NCBI GenBank assembly: GCA_934294885.1
Contig: CAKRAK010000003.1
Location: 1-64,000 of the forward strand
DNA from: an uncultured Lachnospiraceae bacterium
Lineage (GTDB): Bacteria > Bacillota > Clostridia > Lachnospirales > Lachnospiraceae
Reading direction: 5' to 3'
Length of the DNA: 64,000 nucleotides
Of this stretch, positions 26,201 to 35,399 are shown one piece after another; the stretch's first letter is position 1; each line of letters begins with the position of its first letter. The notes beneath the pieces were generated by a model. It had not been told where the DNA came from. It ran no database searches and saw nothing but the letters and a program-made list of their open reading frames with translations. The position numbers were made by a program, and so were the translations under genes.

Positions 26201-27732
26201 TTACCCTTGATAAGCAGGAGGCAGTTGTTGAAGCAGGAAACTGTATTGCATTGAGAACGTCATTTACACCAGATAAGATTTTGTCAGCTAATGTTACATG
26301 GAGTTCAGATAATGAAGCAATAGCAACCGTTAATTCTTATGGAATTGTAAATGCTATTTCAGAAGGGACAGCAAATATAACAGCAACGACGGATAATGGA
26401 CTTACAGCGGTATGTACGGTTACAGTAATTCCATCAACAAGAGGAGAAGATTATGTATCTGTTGAAGGTTTGGAGATAACCGGTGCATCATCCACAGAAA
26501 TTCAATTAGACGGAGCCTTAACACTTTCCGCAATTGTATTACCGGAAAATGCAACCAATCCAAATGTTATATGGACAAGTACCAATCCGTCTGTAGCATC
26601 CATTGATGATACAGGAAAGGTAACATTAAACCAAACCGGTCAGGTTACATTTATCGCCACATCGGAAAGCACAGGCATTAGTACAGAATTTACAATGACA
26701 GTATTACCGATACCGTCTAAGACTTATACAATTACTTATCATTTGGACGGAGGTGTAAATTCTGCTAATAATCCAGACAGTTATTTAGATGGAGATGCAT
26801 TTAGCTTTGAAAATCCAACGAAGGAAGGCTATATATTTGACGGTTGGTTTACGGATGCACAATATACAAATCCAATCAGTGGAATTACAAAAGATACAAC
26901 CGGAGATATAACGCTTTATGCAAAATGGACGGAAGAAATAATCGATACCACATGGAAATATTCTGTAACATTTTCCGGAAACGGAGCCACATCCGGAACA
27001 ATGTCAGATTTAACAGAGTGTGAATCCAGTGTCAGTTATAAATTACCGACATGTGGATACTCAAGAACAGGTTTCTTATTTAATGGATGGAATACAGCTA
27101 AAGATGGCAGTGGCGACAGCCTTACGGATGGAGCGGATATCCTTAATCTGACAGAAGAAGATAACGGAACTGTAACTTTATATGCTCAGTGGAAGCCAAT
27201 CTCTTACACTATCCATTTTGATAAGAATACGGCAAAAACCGGTTCTATGAAACGTGTATATCCAAAATACGGCAGAAACTATCGTTTACCAGCATGTGGA
27301 TTTAAGAAACCGGGTTACACCTTTACAGGCTGGAATACAAGAAAAGACGGCAAGGGAACCACTTACAAGAATCAGAGTAATGTGAAGAACTTAACTACAA
27401 CAAACGGAAAAGTAGTTTTCCTTTATGCTCAGTGGAAAAAGGTTTCATTAGCTACAGCAGGAAAACCGACCCTTGGCAATTATGCAGCAGGACGATTAAC
27501 AGTAACCTGCAAGGCTGTAAAGGGTGCAGACGGATATTTGATTCAGTATTCTACAAATAAAAACATGAAGAATGCAAAGACTGTCAGCAGTAAAACCCTT
27601 AAAAAGAATATCTATAAACTTAAGAAGGGTACCACATATTATGTACGTGTCAGAGCCTACAAGGTAGATTCTGCCGGAAAGAAGATCTGTGGCAAGTATA
27701 GTGGGGTTCAGGCAAAGAAGTTGACGAAGTAG
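23257..27732 (+). CDS. BspA-type leucine-rich repeat surface protein with Ig-like, InlB and Fn3 repeats (5' end probably lost)
   Basis: 1,491 residues. Order: an odd N-terminus without a signal peptide; about 20 BspA-type leucine-rich repeats (about 60-640; pattern AFxxCxxLxxIxIPxSVTxIG); about five bacterial Ig-like (Big_2) domains (about 650-1135); three InlB-type B-repeats (about 1150-1400, each with GYxFxGWxT and ending LYAQW); and a C-terminal Fn3-like domain ending KKLTK. Such proteins bind host or bacterial surfaces. All domains imply secretion, yet no signal peptide exists from ATG 23257, and the frame opens only at 23218. The gene was therefore probably cut when the neighbouring element arrived. 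No LPXTG motif is seen. Confidence 0.8.
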   Translation: MRVSACTRGADATRVGRRGYYTLTDADGSYSGNAFVAPWANASKPIFEYRLNDDEQATITKYTGSVAYLTIPDELDGYPVIGIGNEVFKGNTSLRGVVIPDSITTIGDWAFSGCKNLSDITLSKGLVTLGKDAFAYTAVKSIEIPKSLETAYTGNQDDRAIYDGPFYNCEQLKTVTFEIGSTEVAQDLFAGCTGLESIVIPDTLTTIERGAFSNCTSLNSVTISNSCTTIGNWAFRNCTALTKITIPNSVIKIGEFTFEGCKVLEDITLSKGLVALGKDAFAYTAAKSIEIPKSLETAYTGNQDDRAIYDGPFYNCEQLKTVTFEKGSTEVAQDLFAGCTGLESIVIPDTITTIERGAFSNCTSLNSVTISNSCTTIGNWAFKNCTSLPEINIPNSVTAIGNYVFSGCSNLKKVHLPNIRVNVTEGMFENCSSLSEINLPDTLTAIQNKAFINCTSLAELVLPKNVTTIENDAFSGCTGLTKITIPESMRTIGKCAFSHCEVLTDLKIAEGTTSIGEKAFEYCVLLEKVKLPDTLNTLEASAFTNSEKISDLNLGAGLTVIPKYCFYQIPALKKVILPQQVTTINDYAFANCTALKDITINQKVTSIKTSAFSYSDMVIHGVSGSYAETFAKENDYMFVPLDNPATAIQLNATKYSIARGKTKQLSATITPLDSSDQLTWTSSDEDIVTVTDTGLIKGIKVGNATIIAMAGDVVETCDITVYEGVTGVDLNKTSNEMTVGDTFQLTATVYPEDAANQKISWSSSDEKVATVDKDGLVTAKAYGKATITVTTEDGGYTRSCDITVSPIAVTGITLNKKTVTVGVAESFTLVPTITPENATDKSVTWTSSKPAVATVKDGVITGVSEGTAIVIAKTVDGAKTASCTVTVKGGATTIAVTGVTLDQTEATLETDSTVTLAAQILPENATNKKISWISDNEEVATVENGVVTPHKAGTATITVTTADGGYTAACIITVKDLTVEGITLDKQEAVVEAGNCIALRTSFTPDKILSANVTWSSDNEAIATVNSYGIVNAISEGTANITATTDNGLTAVCTVTVIPSTRGEDYVSVEGLEITGASSTEIQLDGALTLSAIVLPENATNPNVIWTSTNPSVASIDDTGKVTLNQTGQVTFIATSESTGISTEFTMTVLPIPSKTYTITYHLDGGVNSANNPDSYLDGDAFSFENPTKEGYIFDGWFTDAQYTNPISGITKDTTGDITLYAKWTEEIIDTTWKYSVTFSGNGATSGTMSDLTECESSVSYKLPTCGYSRTGFLFNGWNTAKDGSGDSLTDGADILNLTEEDNGTVTLYAQWKPISYTIHFDKNTAKTGSMKRVYPKYGRNYRLPACGFKKPGYTFTGWNTRKDGKGTTYKNQSNVKNLTTTNGKVVFLYAQWKKVSLATAGKPTLGNYAAGRLTVTCKAVKGADGYLIQYSTNKNMKNAKTVSSKTLKKNIYKLKKGTTYYVRVRAYKVDSAGKKICGKYSGVQAKKLTK
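23611..24416 (+). repeat. 441-bp tandem duplication inside the LRR region
   Basis: The stretch 23611-23975 recurs at 24052-24416 with very few changes, an offset of 441 bases (147 codons), which keeps the frame. Both copies encode the block from DITLSKGLV through DDRAIYDGPFYNCEQ to TTIGNWAF. This is a recent internal expansion of the repeat array. Confidence 0.9.
27184..27732 (+). repeat. 549-bp 3' repeat, copy 1 (shared with 30538-31086)
   Basis: The last 549 bases of the LRR protein gene align without gaps to the last 549 bases of the CHAP protein gene (constant offset 3,354), with mostly third-position changes. The block encodes an InlB-type repeat plus the Fn3-like C-terminus. Confidence 0.85.
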
Positions 27733-27781
27733 AGGAGAGAATACATCACTTATACGTTATTCTACAAAATGTACACAAATG

Positions 27782-27816
27782 GATGTCGGATATCTCTTAA
27801 AAAGATATCTGACATC
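27782..27816 (+). other. hairpin between the two surface protein genes
   Basis: GATGTCGGATATCT (27782-27795) and AGATATCTGACATC (27803-27816) form a 14-base stem with a 7-base loop. Only a weak T-rich tail follows, so it may be a poor terminator or an mRNA-stability element. Confidence 0.6.
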
Positions 27817-27846
27817 TGTTAAATATTGAGATAGGAGGAACATCAA

Positions 27847-30800
27847 ATGAAAAGAAAAATAATAACTTACATTCTGTTATTAACTATGTTGATTTCCATG
27901 TTTGCAACAACAATACCAACGAAGGTAGTTTATGCAACGGAAGAAGATACGATTGTATCAGATTTACAAGCAAGTACAGAATTGAATGATAATAATATTG
28001 AAATGAACACGGAAAATGGCATAGAAGAAAAAGGAACGGCAGGCATAAGAAATAACGGATTAGCCGGTATATCAATTAATATTTATTCTTCAATATATAA
28101 GGATTCTCGTTGGGGTACTTATGGCGATCCTTATGGTTCTGGTGGATGTACATGGTTTGTTGGTGCTCGTGTAATGGAATTAACCGGTAAAGGTGGATAT
28201 AATACACAGGTTGGTAGAACATGGGTTAATTCTTATGGACCATCGTTGGGATTTTCAACAGGAAGTTCTCCGCAAGCACCGGCTGTAATATGTTGGAGTG
28301 GTCATGTTGCGATTCTTGAAAGAATTGACGGTAACACAGCATATATTAGTGAAGGAGGAAATACAAGTTATCCGGGAAACGATTATTGTGTTATTAGATC
28401 GGTTAATGTTAGTAATTTACAATCTCTTAATTCTGGATTTTTAGGATATGTTTATTTAGGTAATACAACTCCACCAGCACCAACGACACCAATAACTTTT
28501 GCTGATCAGAATATTAACGGAACTTCTGATACAAATGCTGAAGTTTATGTAAAAGTAATGAATCCTAATAGACAATCTGTCACAAGAGTTGGATGTTATT
28601 TGTATGATGAAAACAATAATCTTCTTAAGTCATATTATGAAAATTGCAATTATACAACCAGTTATGTAAATTATAATTGTAATGTAAATAATGATATGGG
28701 ATATACATTAAAACCAGGTACAACATACAAATATGTATTATGTGCAATTGCCAACGGTACAGAATACAAGGATAGTGTAAGAACATTTAAAACAACTGGA
28801 TCAAGTGATACTACCAGTCCTGTTATTTCAGATATTATTGTGGAAACTGGAACGGATGGTAATGTTAATTATTGGAAAATTAAGTGTAAGGCATCTGATA
28901 ATGTTGGAGTTGTTAGAGTTCAATTTCCTACATGGACTGTTGCCAATGGACAGGATGATATACAGCAGGGATGGGATACAAACCCAAAAGCATCAGGAAC
29001 AAAAAAAGGTGATTATTATGAATATACTGTATATCCGTCTGAACATAATAATGAATATGGTTTATATAGAACACATATATATGCGTACGATGCTGCAGGT
29101 AATCGTACTTATGTAACTGTTCCTGATATAAACTATGATAAAAATAATCCATTTACATATCCTGATTTTTCATTAAATAAGCAAAAAATCATTTTAAACA
29201 AAACAAAACAATTAAATTGTGGTTTTACTGCTACATGGACAAGTTCTAATCCAGATATTGCAACTATTGATAGTTCTACAGGTCTTTTAACAGGTGTTTC
29301 AGAAGGAAAGACAACAATTACTGCTACGGCAAATAACGTTAAGTGGGAGAGAGAATTCCAAGTTGTTCAGGATTGCGAAATTTTATTTTCTGATTCCACA
29401 AACGGCAAAGATGCCAGAGTAATGGGAATAAGTGTTTATCCACACAATTATTCTCAATATGTCAAATATATAAAATTTATTACAGAAACAGAACAGGATT
29501 CCACAATTTATAAAAAAGAAAAAATATTTAAATACAATAAGATTTTAGATAAAGGAACATGTGAAGAACTTAATCTAATTATTGACCGAAGTGATTTTAA
29601 TAATGCTAATGGCGTTTATAAAACAACTTGTGAAATCATCGGTGTTGATAATGAATTAATTAGTAGTAATAACGTAGAATATTCATTTGCGGATTATAGT
29701 GATAATATTTATCTGAAAATGGAGATTGGTCAGGAACAGGAAATTACAGAAACGGATATTCCTAATATTTCAACAAGTCAATTACAACAATATACCTCCA
29801 CAGAGACAGATGGCGTAGTAAGTATAAATAAATCTGGCAAAACATACATAATCACTCCTAAAAAAACAGGCAGAACATATTTATTGAGTACTTCTTCAAA
29901 TCAGAAAGCATTGATTATTGTTGATATTGAAGATAAAAATTGTACGCACGAAAATATTGTTTCAGATTTTACATGGAGTACAGACTATTCAACGTGTAAC
30001 TATGTATTAAAGTGCAAAGATTGTAACAGTATAATTGACAAAGGAACATGCATTACAACTCAGGAAGTAACTAATGCAACCTGTACAAAGGATGGAACCA
30101 TAGAGTATAAAGCAAGTGTGACTTATAACAATGTAACATATAACGCAGATTCTTATACAGAAACAACCCCTGCATTAGGACATGACTATGTTGAAGTTGC
30201 CGCTGTTGAAGCAACTTATAGGGCAGATGGTCATACTACATCAAATGTTTGTTCACGTTGTGGAGATACTAAGGAGGAAGGAACTGTAATTCCTGCATTA
30301 TCATTTACTGTTAATTATAATGGTAATGGAAGTACAACTGGTAAAATGGAGTCCCAAACAGATTTAAAATATACAGTTGGGGGAAATCTTGAAAAAATAA
30401 ATTATCAAAAAACAGGATTTTTATTCAATGGTTGGAATAGCAAAGCGGATGGAAGTGGAACTGCTTATGCTGATAAAACAGATATTTGTGATTTGATTGA
30501 TTTGGTTGAAGAAAATAATGGTACCGTAACCTTATATGCTCAATGGAAGCCAATCTCTTACACCATCCATTTTGATAAGAATACGGCAAAATCCGGCTCT
30601 ATGAAGCGTGTATATCCGAAGTACGGCAGAAATTATCGCTTACCGGCATGCGGATTTAAAAAACCGGGCTATGCCTTTGCTGGATGGAATACAAGAAAAG
30701 ACGGTAAGGGAACCACTTACAAGAATCAGAGTAACGTGAAGAACTTAACAACAACAAACGGAAAAGTAGTTGTCCTTTATGCTCAGTGGAGAAAAGTATC

Positions 30801-31086
30801 AGTCTCTACTCCGGGAAAACCGACCCTTAACAATTACTCAGCAGGTCGATTAACAATTACTTGCAAAGCAGTAAAAGGTGCAAAGGGTTATTTGATTCAA
30901 TATTCAACAAATAAGAATATGAGAAACGCAAAAACCATGAACAGCACAGCACTTAAGAGAAATATTTATAATCTTAAGAAGGGTACCACTTATTATGTAC
31001 GTGTCAGAGCCTACAAGGTAGATTCTACCGGAAAGAAGGTTTGTGGCAAGTATAGTGCAATTCAGGTAAAGAAATTAACAAAATAA
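27847..31086 (+). CDS. secreted CHAP-domain protein with Ig-like, InlB and Fn3 repeats
   Basis: 1,079 residues with a signal peptide (IITYILLLTMLISMFATTIP). A CHAP cysteine peptidase/amidase domain covers about residues 75-205, with the catalytic Cys in GGCTWFVGARV (Cys101) and His in WSGHVAILERI (His153); such domains cut peptidoglycan cross-links or stems. Then a GBS-Bsp/Ig-like region (about 215-430), a Big_2-like domain (TWTSSNPDIATIDSSTGLLTG), repeats with CxxC motifs (CSRCG), two InlB-type repeats and the same C-terminal Fn3-like domain as the gene upstream. AGGAGG precedes the ATG. It is probably a wall-remodelling surface enzyme. Confidence 0.85.
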   Translation: MKRKIITYILLLTMLISMFATTIPTKVVYATEEDTIVSDLQASTELNDNNIEMNTENGIEEKGTAGIRNNGLAGISINIYSSIYKDSRWGTYGDPYGSGGCTWFVGARVMELTGKGGYNTQVGRTWVNSYGPSLGFSTGSSPQAPAVICWSGHVAILERIDGNTAYISEGGNTSYPGNDYCVIRSVNVSNLQSLNSGFLGYVYLGNTTPPAPTTPITFADQNINGTSDTNAEVYVKVMNPNRQSVTRVGCYLYDENNNLLKSYYENCNYTTSYVNYNCNVNNDMGYTLKPGTTYKYVLCAIANGTEYKDSVRTFKTTGSSDTTSPVISDIIVETGTDGNVNYWKIKCKASDNVGVVRVQFPTWTVANGQDDIQQGWDTNPKASGTKKGDYYEYTVYPSEHNNEYGLYRTHIYAYDAAGNRTYVTVPDINYDKNNPFTYPDFSLNKQKIILNKTKQLNCGFTATWTSSNPDIATIDSSTGLLTGVSEGKTTITATANNVKWEREFQVVQDCEILFSDSTNGKDARVMGISVYPHNYSQYVKYIKFITETEQDSTIYKKEKIFKYNKILDKGTCEELNLIIDRSDFNNANGVYKTTCEIIGVDNELISSNNVEYSFADYSDNIYLKMEIGQEQEITETDIPNISTSQLQQYTSTETDGVVSINKSGKTYIITPKKTGRTYLLSTSSNQKALIIVDIEDKNCTHENIVSDFTWSTDYSTCNYVLKCKDCNSIIDKGTCITTQEVTNATCTKDGTIEYKASVTYNNVTYNADSYTETTPALGHDYVEVAAVEATYRADGHTTSNVCSRCGDTKEEGTVIPALSFTVNYNGNGSTTGKMESQTDLKYTVGGNLEKINYQKTGFLFNGWNSKADGSGTAYADKTDICDLIDLVEENNGTVTLYAQWKPISYTIHFDKNTAKSGSMKRVYPKYGRNYRLPACGFKKPGYAFAGWNTRKDGKGTTYKNQSNVKNLTTTNGKVVVLYAQWRKVSVSTPGKPTLNNYSAGRLTITCKAVKGAKGYLIQYSTNKNMRNAKTMNSTALKRNIYNLKKGTTYYVRVRAYKVDSTGKKVCGKYSAIQVKKLTK
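30538..31086 (+). repeat. 549-bp 3' repeat, copy 2 (shared with 27184-27732)
   Basis: Partner of copy 1. It encodes the segment from AQWKPISYTIHF to the terminal KKLTK. Direct orientation, so recombination between the copies would delete the CHAP gene's unique part and produce a fused gene. Confidence 0.85.
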
Positions 31087-31105
31087 GAAGCGTCTTATTT
31101 CTTAC

Positions 31106-31137
31106 AAGACCGGATTCTAGGCGAATCCGGTCTTTTT
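31106..31137 (+). terminator. rho-independent terminator after the CHAP gene
   Basis: AAGACCGGATTC (31106-31117) and GAATCCGGTCTT (31123-31134) with a 5-base loop and a T run; a perfect 12-base stem. Confidence 0.93.
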
Positions 31138-31254
31138 AAATTTGCAAATTATATCTTAGCATAAATTGATTGAATCATTATAAAAAGCAGTTACGTTTTT
31201 TTAGCTGTCAATCAAAAATGGTTCATATGATAATTTATAATTTTCAAAAAAGGA

Positions 31255-31284
31255 TTGACAAATACAATCACATTAAATTATACT
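31255..31284 (+). promoter_or_regulatory. promoter of the tyrS T-box transcript
   Basis: TTGACA (31255-31260) and TATACT (31279-31284) spaced by 18 bases, just upstream of the T-box leader. Confidence 0.8.
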
Positions 31285-31289
31285 AATCA

Positions 31290-31556
31290 TGTTTACAGGC
31301 TATGATAAGAAAAAGTAGTGATAAGCAGACCCATACAGAAAGGTGCTGGTTGATGAGAAGCCCATGGAAGACTTATAGCGAATACATCTTTGAGCTGTAT
31401 ACCGAACAGAAATTCTTAGTAGGCTATACCGGTTAATACCCGTTATTGTATTACGTATTGATTGATACGATGGAGGTAACAGCTGTGAGGCTGTTATGAA
31501 TTTAGGTGGTAACACGGGTTTTTTCTCGTCCTATAGATATAGGGCGAGTTTTTTTA
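31290..31556 (+). promoter_or_regulatory. T-box leader, tyrosine-specific
   Basis: A leader of about 265 bases before tyrS. The T-box sequence AGGTGGTAACACGG is at 31504-31517. The terminator is CTCGTCCTAT (31525-31534)/ATAGGGCGAG (31539-31548) plus seven T. A candidate specifier codon TAC (Tyr, 31383-31385) sits in GAATACATC. Uncharged tRNA-Tyr would bind and stabilise the antiterminator, switching tyrS on when tyrosine is short. The class is certain from the T-box and terminator; the exact specifier is read by position. Confidence 0.88.
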
Positions 31557-31648
31557 TGCAAACAAATCCGCTTTTCCATTTAATTTTATCATTTAGAATG
31601 AGAAAGGCTTTTGCAGACATTAAAACAAGAAGAAAGTGAGGAAATGAA

Positions 31649-32875
31649 ATGACAATTTATGACGAATTAGTTGCCAGAGGACTGATTGCCCAGGTAACAG
31701 ATGAAGAAGAAATCAAGGAATTAATCAACAATGGTAAAGCTGTATTTTATATCGGTTTTGACCCTACAGCAGACAGTCTTCATGTAGGACATTTTATGGC
31801 TTTATGTTTGATGAAACGTTTACAGATGGCGGGTAATAAACCAATCGCTTTAATCGGCGGTGGTACAGCTATGATTGGAGATCCTTCAGGACGTACGGAT
31901 ATGCGTCAGATGATGACAAAAGAAACCATTCAGCATAATGTAGATTGCTTCAAAGAACAGATGAGTAAGTTTATTGATTTCTCCGAAGGAAAAGCATTAT
32001 TGGTAAATAATGCAGACTGGTTATTAGACTTGAATTATGTTGATGTCTTAAGAGAAGTAGGTGCTCATTTTTCCGTTAATAATATGCTTCGTGCGGAATG
32101 CTACAAGCAGCGTATGGAAAAAGGATTAAGCTTCTTAGAGTTCAACTACATGATTATGCAGAGCTACGATTTCTATGCATTATATCAGAAATATGGCTGT
32201 AACATGCAGTTTGGTGGAGATGACCAGTGGAGCAACATGTTAGGTGGTACGGAATTAATTCGTCGTAAGTTAGGCAAGGATGCATATGCCATGACAATCA
32301 CTTTACTTCTGAACTCAGAAGGTAAGAAGATGGGTAAGACCCAGTCCGGTGCAGTCTGGCTTGACCCAAATAAAACTTCTCCGTTTGAATTCTATCAGTA
32401 CTGGAGAAATGTAGCAGATGCCGATGTATTAAAATGTATTCGTATGTTAACATTTTTACCTTTGGAAGAAGTTGATAAGATGGATACATGGGAAGGAAGC
32501 CAGTTAAATCAGGCAAAAGAAATTCTTGCCTATGAATTAACAAAGCTTGTACATGGCGAAGAGGAAGCGAAAAAGGCTCAGGAGAGTGCAAGGGCATTGT
32601 TCTCAGGTGGAAATGCTTCCAATATGCCAACTACCACATTAGCTGCTTCCGACTTTGCAGAGGACGGAACCATCGGAATTCTTGATCTGTTAGTAAAATC
32701 AGAATTGGTTGCTTCAAAATCAGAAGCACGCCGGGGTATCCAGCAGGGTGGAGTTACCGTAAACGGGGACAAGGTTGCAGATCCGTTTACCACTTATACA
32801 AAAGATAGCTTTGCAGATGATTTTGTATTAAAACGTGGTAAGAAAAACTTCCGTAAGGTTGTCGTAGAAGAGTAG
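31649..32875 (+). CDS. tyrS: tyrosyl-tRNA synthetase
   Basis: Charges tRNA-Tyr. 408 residues of the bacterial TyrRS type. The HIGH-like motif is HVGH (in [11 protein letters not shown]), the tyrosine-pocket stretch is [22 protein letters not shown] (in part), the KMSKS-like motif is KKMGKT, and a C-terminal S4 RNA-binding domain begins around residue 345 ([19 protein letters not shown]). A monocistronic gene under the T-box leader, between that leader and a terminator shared with the opposite-strand gene. Confidence 0.96.
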   Translation: MTIYDELVARGLIAQVTDEEEIKELINNGKAVFYIGFDPTADSLHVGHFMALCLMKRLQMAGNKPIALIGGGTAMIGDPSGRTDMRQMMTKETIQHNVDCFKEQMSKFIDFSEGKALLVNNADWLLDLNYVDVLREVGAHFSVNNMLRAECYKQRMEKGLSFLEFNYMIMQSYDFYALYQKYGCNMQFGGDDQWSNMLGGTELIRRKLGKDAYAMTITLLLNSEGKKMGKTQSGAVWLDPNKTSPFEFYQYWRNVADADVLKCIRMLTFLPLEEVDKMDTWEGSQLNQAKEILAYELTKLVHGEEEAKKAQESARALFSGGNASNMPTTTLAASDFAEDGTIGILDLLVKSELVASKSEARRGIQQGGVTVNGDKVADPFTTYTKDSFADDFVLKRGKKNFRKVVVEE

Positions 32876-32919
32876 GAAAATTTTTAATTTATTGAATCGA
32901 AAATATCAATTCATGATAC

Positions 32920-32957
32920 AAAAATCGCTTAAACCTCATGGTCTAAGCGATTTTTTG
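32920..32957. terminator. bidirectional terminator between tyrS and the SpoIID-like gene
   Basis: AAAAATCGCTTA and TAAGCGATTTTTT flank a short loop. The A and T tracts on the two sides allow it to serve both converging genes. Confidence 0.88.
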
Positions 32958-32973
32958 TTATGGCTTCCCTATA

Positions 32974-34239
32974 CTACGTTAACTCTGCAATTTTACTTAC
33001 CCCAACATATATCTGGGAAATTTTATACCAGGTCGGATAATCCACAATTCCATTACTTGGCAGATTAAAGATAGATTGGAATTTTGCAACTGCATTTTTT
33101 GTATTATCTCCATAGATTCCATCTACGGCAATGGTTGGAATTGCCGGATAATTTCTCGCAATCCGGTTTAACTGCTGTTGAAGCATCCGAACCTTTTCTC
33201 CGGTGGCGCCTACACTCAGATCATATCCAGGCCATGAGGAAGGAATACCGGATATTTGTTCTGCCTCATTAATGTACATGTCTTCACCATAATAGTTTCT
33301 GATAATTTCAATTGCGGAATATCCCTGATCTCCAAGATATTTCGAACCCCATTGACTCATCCAGTTCGGACAGGTCACTCTTTTCCCATCACAGTACTGG
33401 GTCAGGATCGGTTGGATTACATTAGGTCTTGATAAATAATTGGCAAAGATTCGATCCACCGCCTGAGATATATTTTCATAAATCGTTTTTTGATAAATCC
33501 ATTTATGATCAAAGGCTGTGGAACTTGTAATGGTAAAATCATATCCCTTTCCCCGATACCATTCCGTATATACACGATTTAAAGTAAAGGAAATAATTGC
33601 AAGGACATTGGCATAAATGGTTGCTTCCGGCCAGGTCGCGTAAATTTCACAGGATGCCACATTTTTTATATAATCCTTGTACAGAACATAATAATCAGAT
33701 GCTGTAGTATCTGCCGGAGTTCCGTCATGAACAACAATATATTCCGGAACCACAACTTTACTAAGGACAATCTCTCCGGATTCCGTAACCGGCTTTACTT
33801 CAGCTTCTGCGATTTTGGGTGGATAATATTCCCACAGGGTATGACCACCGATAATCGTAGGATTATAGGTATTCTGATTGGTTGTCGATGGTATCATACG
33901 GATGTTTTGAAGTCCCAGTTCTCTGGGAAGAATCTGTACACCGGATATAATGGTATCTTCATAGCCCTGGGCAGATATTTTCAAGTTATATTCACTATAT
34001 GGCTGATTATCTGTAGGCTCCATGGAATATTCTAACGGCGGAGCAGCGAGAGTGAGATTTTCCGTCATTCCACTGTTATCTGTAGTGATTTCCTCAATAG
34101 TCAGATTGGGATTTCCTGTAGAGGCAATGGATATTTTTGCATTTTCCACAGGGATTTCATTATCACCTGATACTGCATGAATCTGAAGATAGCCTTCATC
34201 TACATTGTCTTCCGTTGCTTTTAATGGTTTATAATACAT
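32974..34239 (-). CDS. SpoIID-like / peptidoglycan-binding protein
   Basis: About 421 residues from ATG 34239 (AAGGG upstream); the longer frame to 34335 runs into a terminator region. An N-terminal carboxypeptidase-regulatory-like beta domain (GYLQIHAVSGDNEIPVENAK) is followed by a central region resembling SpoIID-type proteins (DYIKNVASCEIYATWPE, then TQYCDGKRVTCPNWMSQWGS and YSAIEIIRNYYG). A PG_binding_1 domain ends the protein (GATGEKVRMLQQQLNRIARN through VDGIYGDNTKNAVAKFQ). SpoIID enzymes trim peptidoglycan during sporulation. No signal peptide is visible, so export is unexplained. The function is probably linked to the spore or cell wall. Confidence 0.75.
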   Translation of the reverse strand: MYYKPLKATEDNVDEGYLQIHAVSGDNEIPVENAKISIASTGNPNLTIEEITTDNSGMTENLTLAAPPLEYSMEPTDNQPYSEYNLKISAQGYEDTIISGVQILPRELGLQNIRMIPSTTNQNTYNPTIIGGHTLWEYYPPKIAEAEVKPVTESGEIVLSKVVVPEYIVVHDGTPADTTASDYYVLYKDYIKNVASCEIYATWPEATIYANVLAIISFTLNRVYTEWYRGKGYDFTITSSTAFDHKWIYQKTIYENISQAVDRIFANYLSRPNVIQPILTQYCDGKRVTCPNWMSQWGSKYLGDQGYSAIEIIRNYYGEDMYINEAEQISGIPSSWPGYDLSVGATGEKVRMLQQQLNRIARNYPAIPTIAVDGIYGDNTKNAVAKFQSIFNLPSNGIVDYPTWYKISQIYVGVSKIAELT

Positions 34240-34302
34240 AATAAGCCCTTCGTACAAACACGCATTTGTATCAGTATATTCAAAGAAAAATGTTTTAGAC
34301 AC

Positions 34303-34353
34303 AAAAAAAGCTCCACCAATCCAAAAGGAGTACACCTTGGTTTGGTGAAGCTT
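34303..34353 (-). terminator. terminator of the formate/nitrite transporter gene
   Basis: Read on the minus strand, AAGCTTCACCAA pairs with TTGGTGGAGCTT (one mismatch, with further pairing inside) and is followed by seven T. Confidence 0.85.
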
Positions 34354-34372
34354 ATATCTTTATAAAAACAAA

Positions 34373-35200
34373 TTACTTCTGGTCTGCCTTCACATTAATA
34401 TAATAAATTAAACAACCAACAAAAATCATTCCGCCGATAATATTACCAATGGTTACAGGAATAAAATTAGACAGCAAACCACTGATATTCAATGATTGTA
34501 ACTGCTGGGAGGTAATTCCGTACAATTCCTCTGCCTTTGCAACATAAATCGGATTCTTAGCAGCAACAAGACCTGCCGGAATATAATACATATTTGCAAC
34601 TATATGTTCAAATCCACCGATTACGAATGCAAAAATCGGAAACCAGATGGCTAAAATCTTTCCTGCAGCATCCTTGCAGGCTGTTGCCATTAAAATTGCC
34701 ATACAAACCAATATATTACAAAGAATACCGGACAAAACAGCTTTTCCCGGGGCGATGGCAGCCTTTCCTAAAGCAACCTTAATGGTATAAGCACCAAGAG
34801 CACCCGAAGTATAATCTAAATTGCCACAATAATTAATGATAAATACAATGATTAAAGATCCGATTAAATTAGAAAAGAAAACAACAACCAGATTGCGGAG
34901 CATCTGTGACACCTTAATCCGCTTATCCATAACTGCCATAAGCATAAGGCAATTACCGGTAAATAATTCTCCTCCCACCAAAACAATCATCATAAGTCCA
35001 ACCGGAAATACAGCACCTGCCAAGGTTCTTGCAAGACCAACATCCTTAATGGTATGAACCGCTGTATTACTGGTAGCTGCACCGAGAGCGATGAACATTC
35101 CTGCCATGATACCAAGACAGATCATTTTCGATAATTTGAGATTTGCTTTATTCACCCCGCCATTCATGTTTATTTCAACAATTTCCTTTGAGCTATTCAT
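34373..35200 (-). CDS. formate/nitrite transporter (FNT family)
   Basis: 275 residues, six hydrophobic segments, in the pentameric FNT channel family (FocA, NirC, HSC). Characteristic stretches are GIMAGMFIALGAATSN, the GGELFTGNCLMLM loop and the C-terminal FEHIVANMYYIPAGL. It moves formate, nitrite or a similar small anion; in a fermentative Clostridium formate is most likely, but the sequence alone does not settle this. No pyruvate-formate lyase gene is nearby. Monocistronic, with its own terminator. Confidence 0.92.
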   Translation of the reverse strand: MNSSKEIVEINMNGGVNKANLKLSKMICLGIMAGMFIALGAATSNTAVHTIKDVGLARTLAGAVFPVGLMMIVLVGGELFTGNCLMLMAVMDKRIKVSQMLRNLVVVFFSNLIGSLIIVFIINYCGNLDYTSGALGAYTIKVALGKAAIAPGKAVLSGILCNILVCMAILMATACKDAAGKILAIWFPIFAFVIGGFEHIVANMYYIPAGLVAAKNPIYVAKAEELYGITSQQLQSLNISGLLSNFIPVTIGNIIGGMIFVGCLIYYINVKADQK

Positions 35201-35285
35201 AATTTACTCCTTCGTTTACTAAATTTTTCTTTCAAAATCATAGCATTTTTTCTACCTTATTTCAAGATAATCTCATCCTTTTTGT

Positions 35286-35314
35286 TTGTCAAAGATTGGG
35301 TTTTATGATATAGT
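35286..35314 (+). promoter_or_regulatory. promoter of the plsX operon
   Basis: TTGTCA (35286-35291) and TATAGT (35309-35314) are 17 bases apart, with an upstream TGA forming an extended -10. No FapR-type operator was recognised. Confidence 0.65.
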
Positions 35315-35399
35315 AAATAAGTTGTAGATTACTTTTTTTGAAAATCTGTTTCTATATAGTAACAGGTTTGAATTATGAATCAGAAAGTGAGGACCGGAT

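Noticed and set aside
23257..31086. The two giant surface proteins as cargo of the inovirus-like element
   Set aside because: They lie on the opposite strand, are larger than the whole element, and look like ordinary host surface proteins; filamentous phages do not carry such loads.
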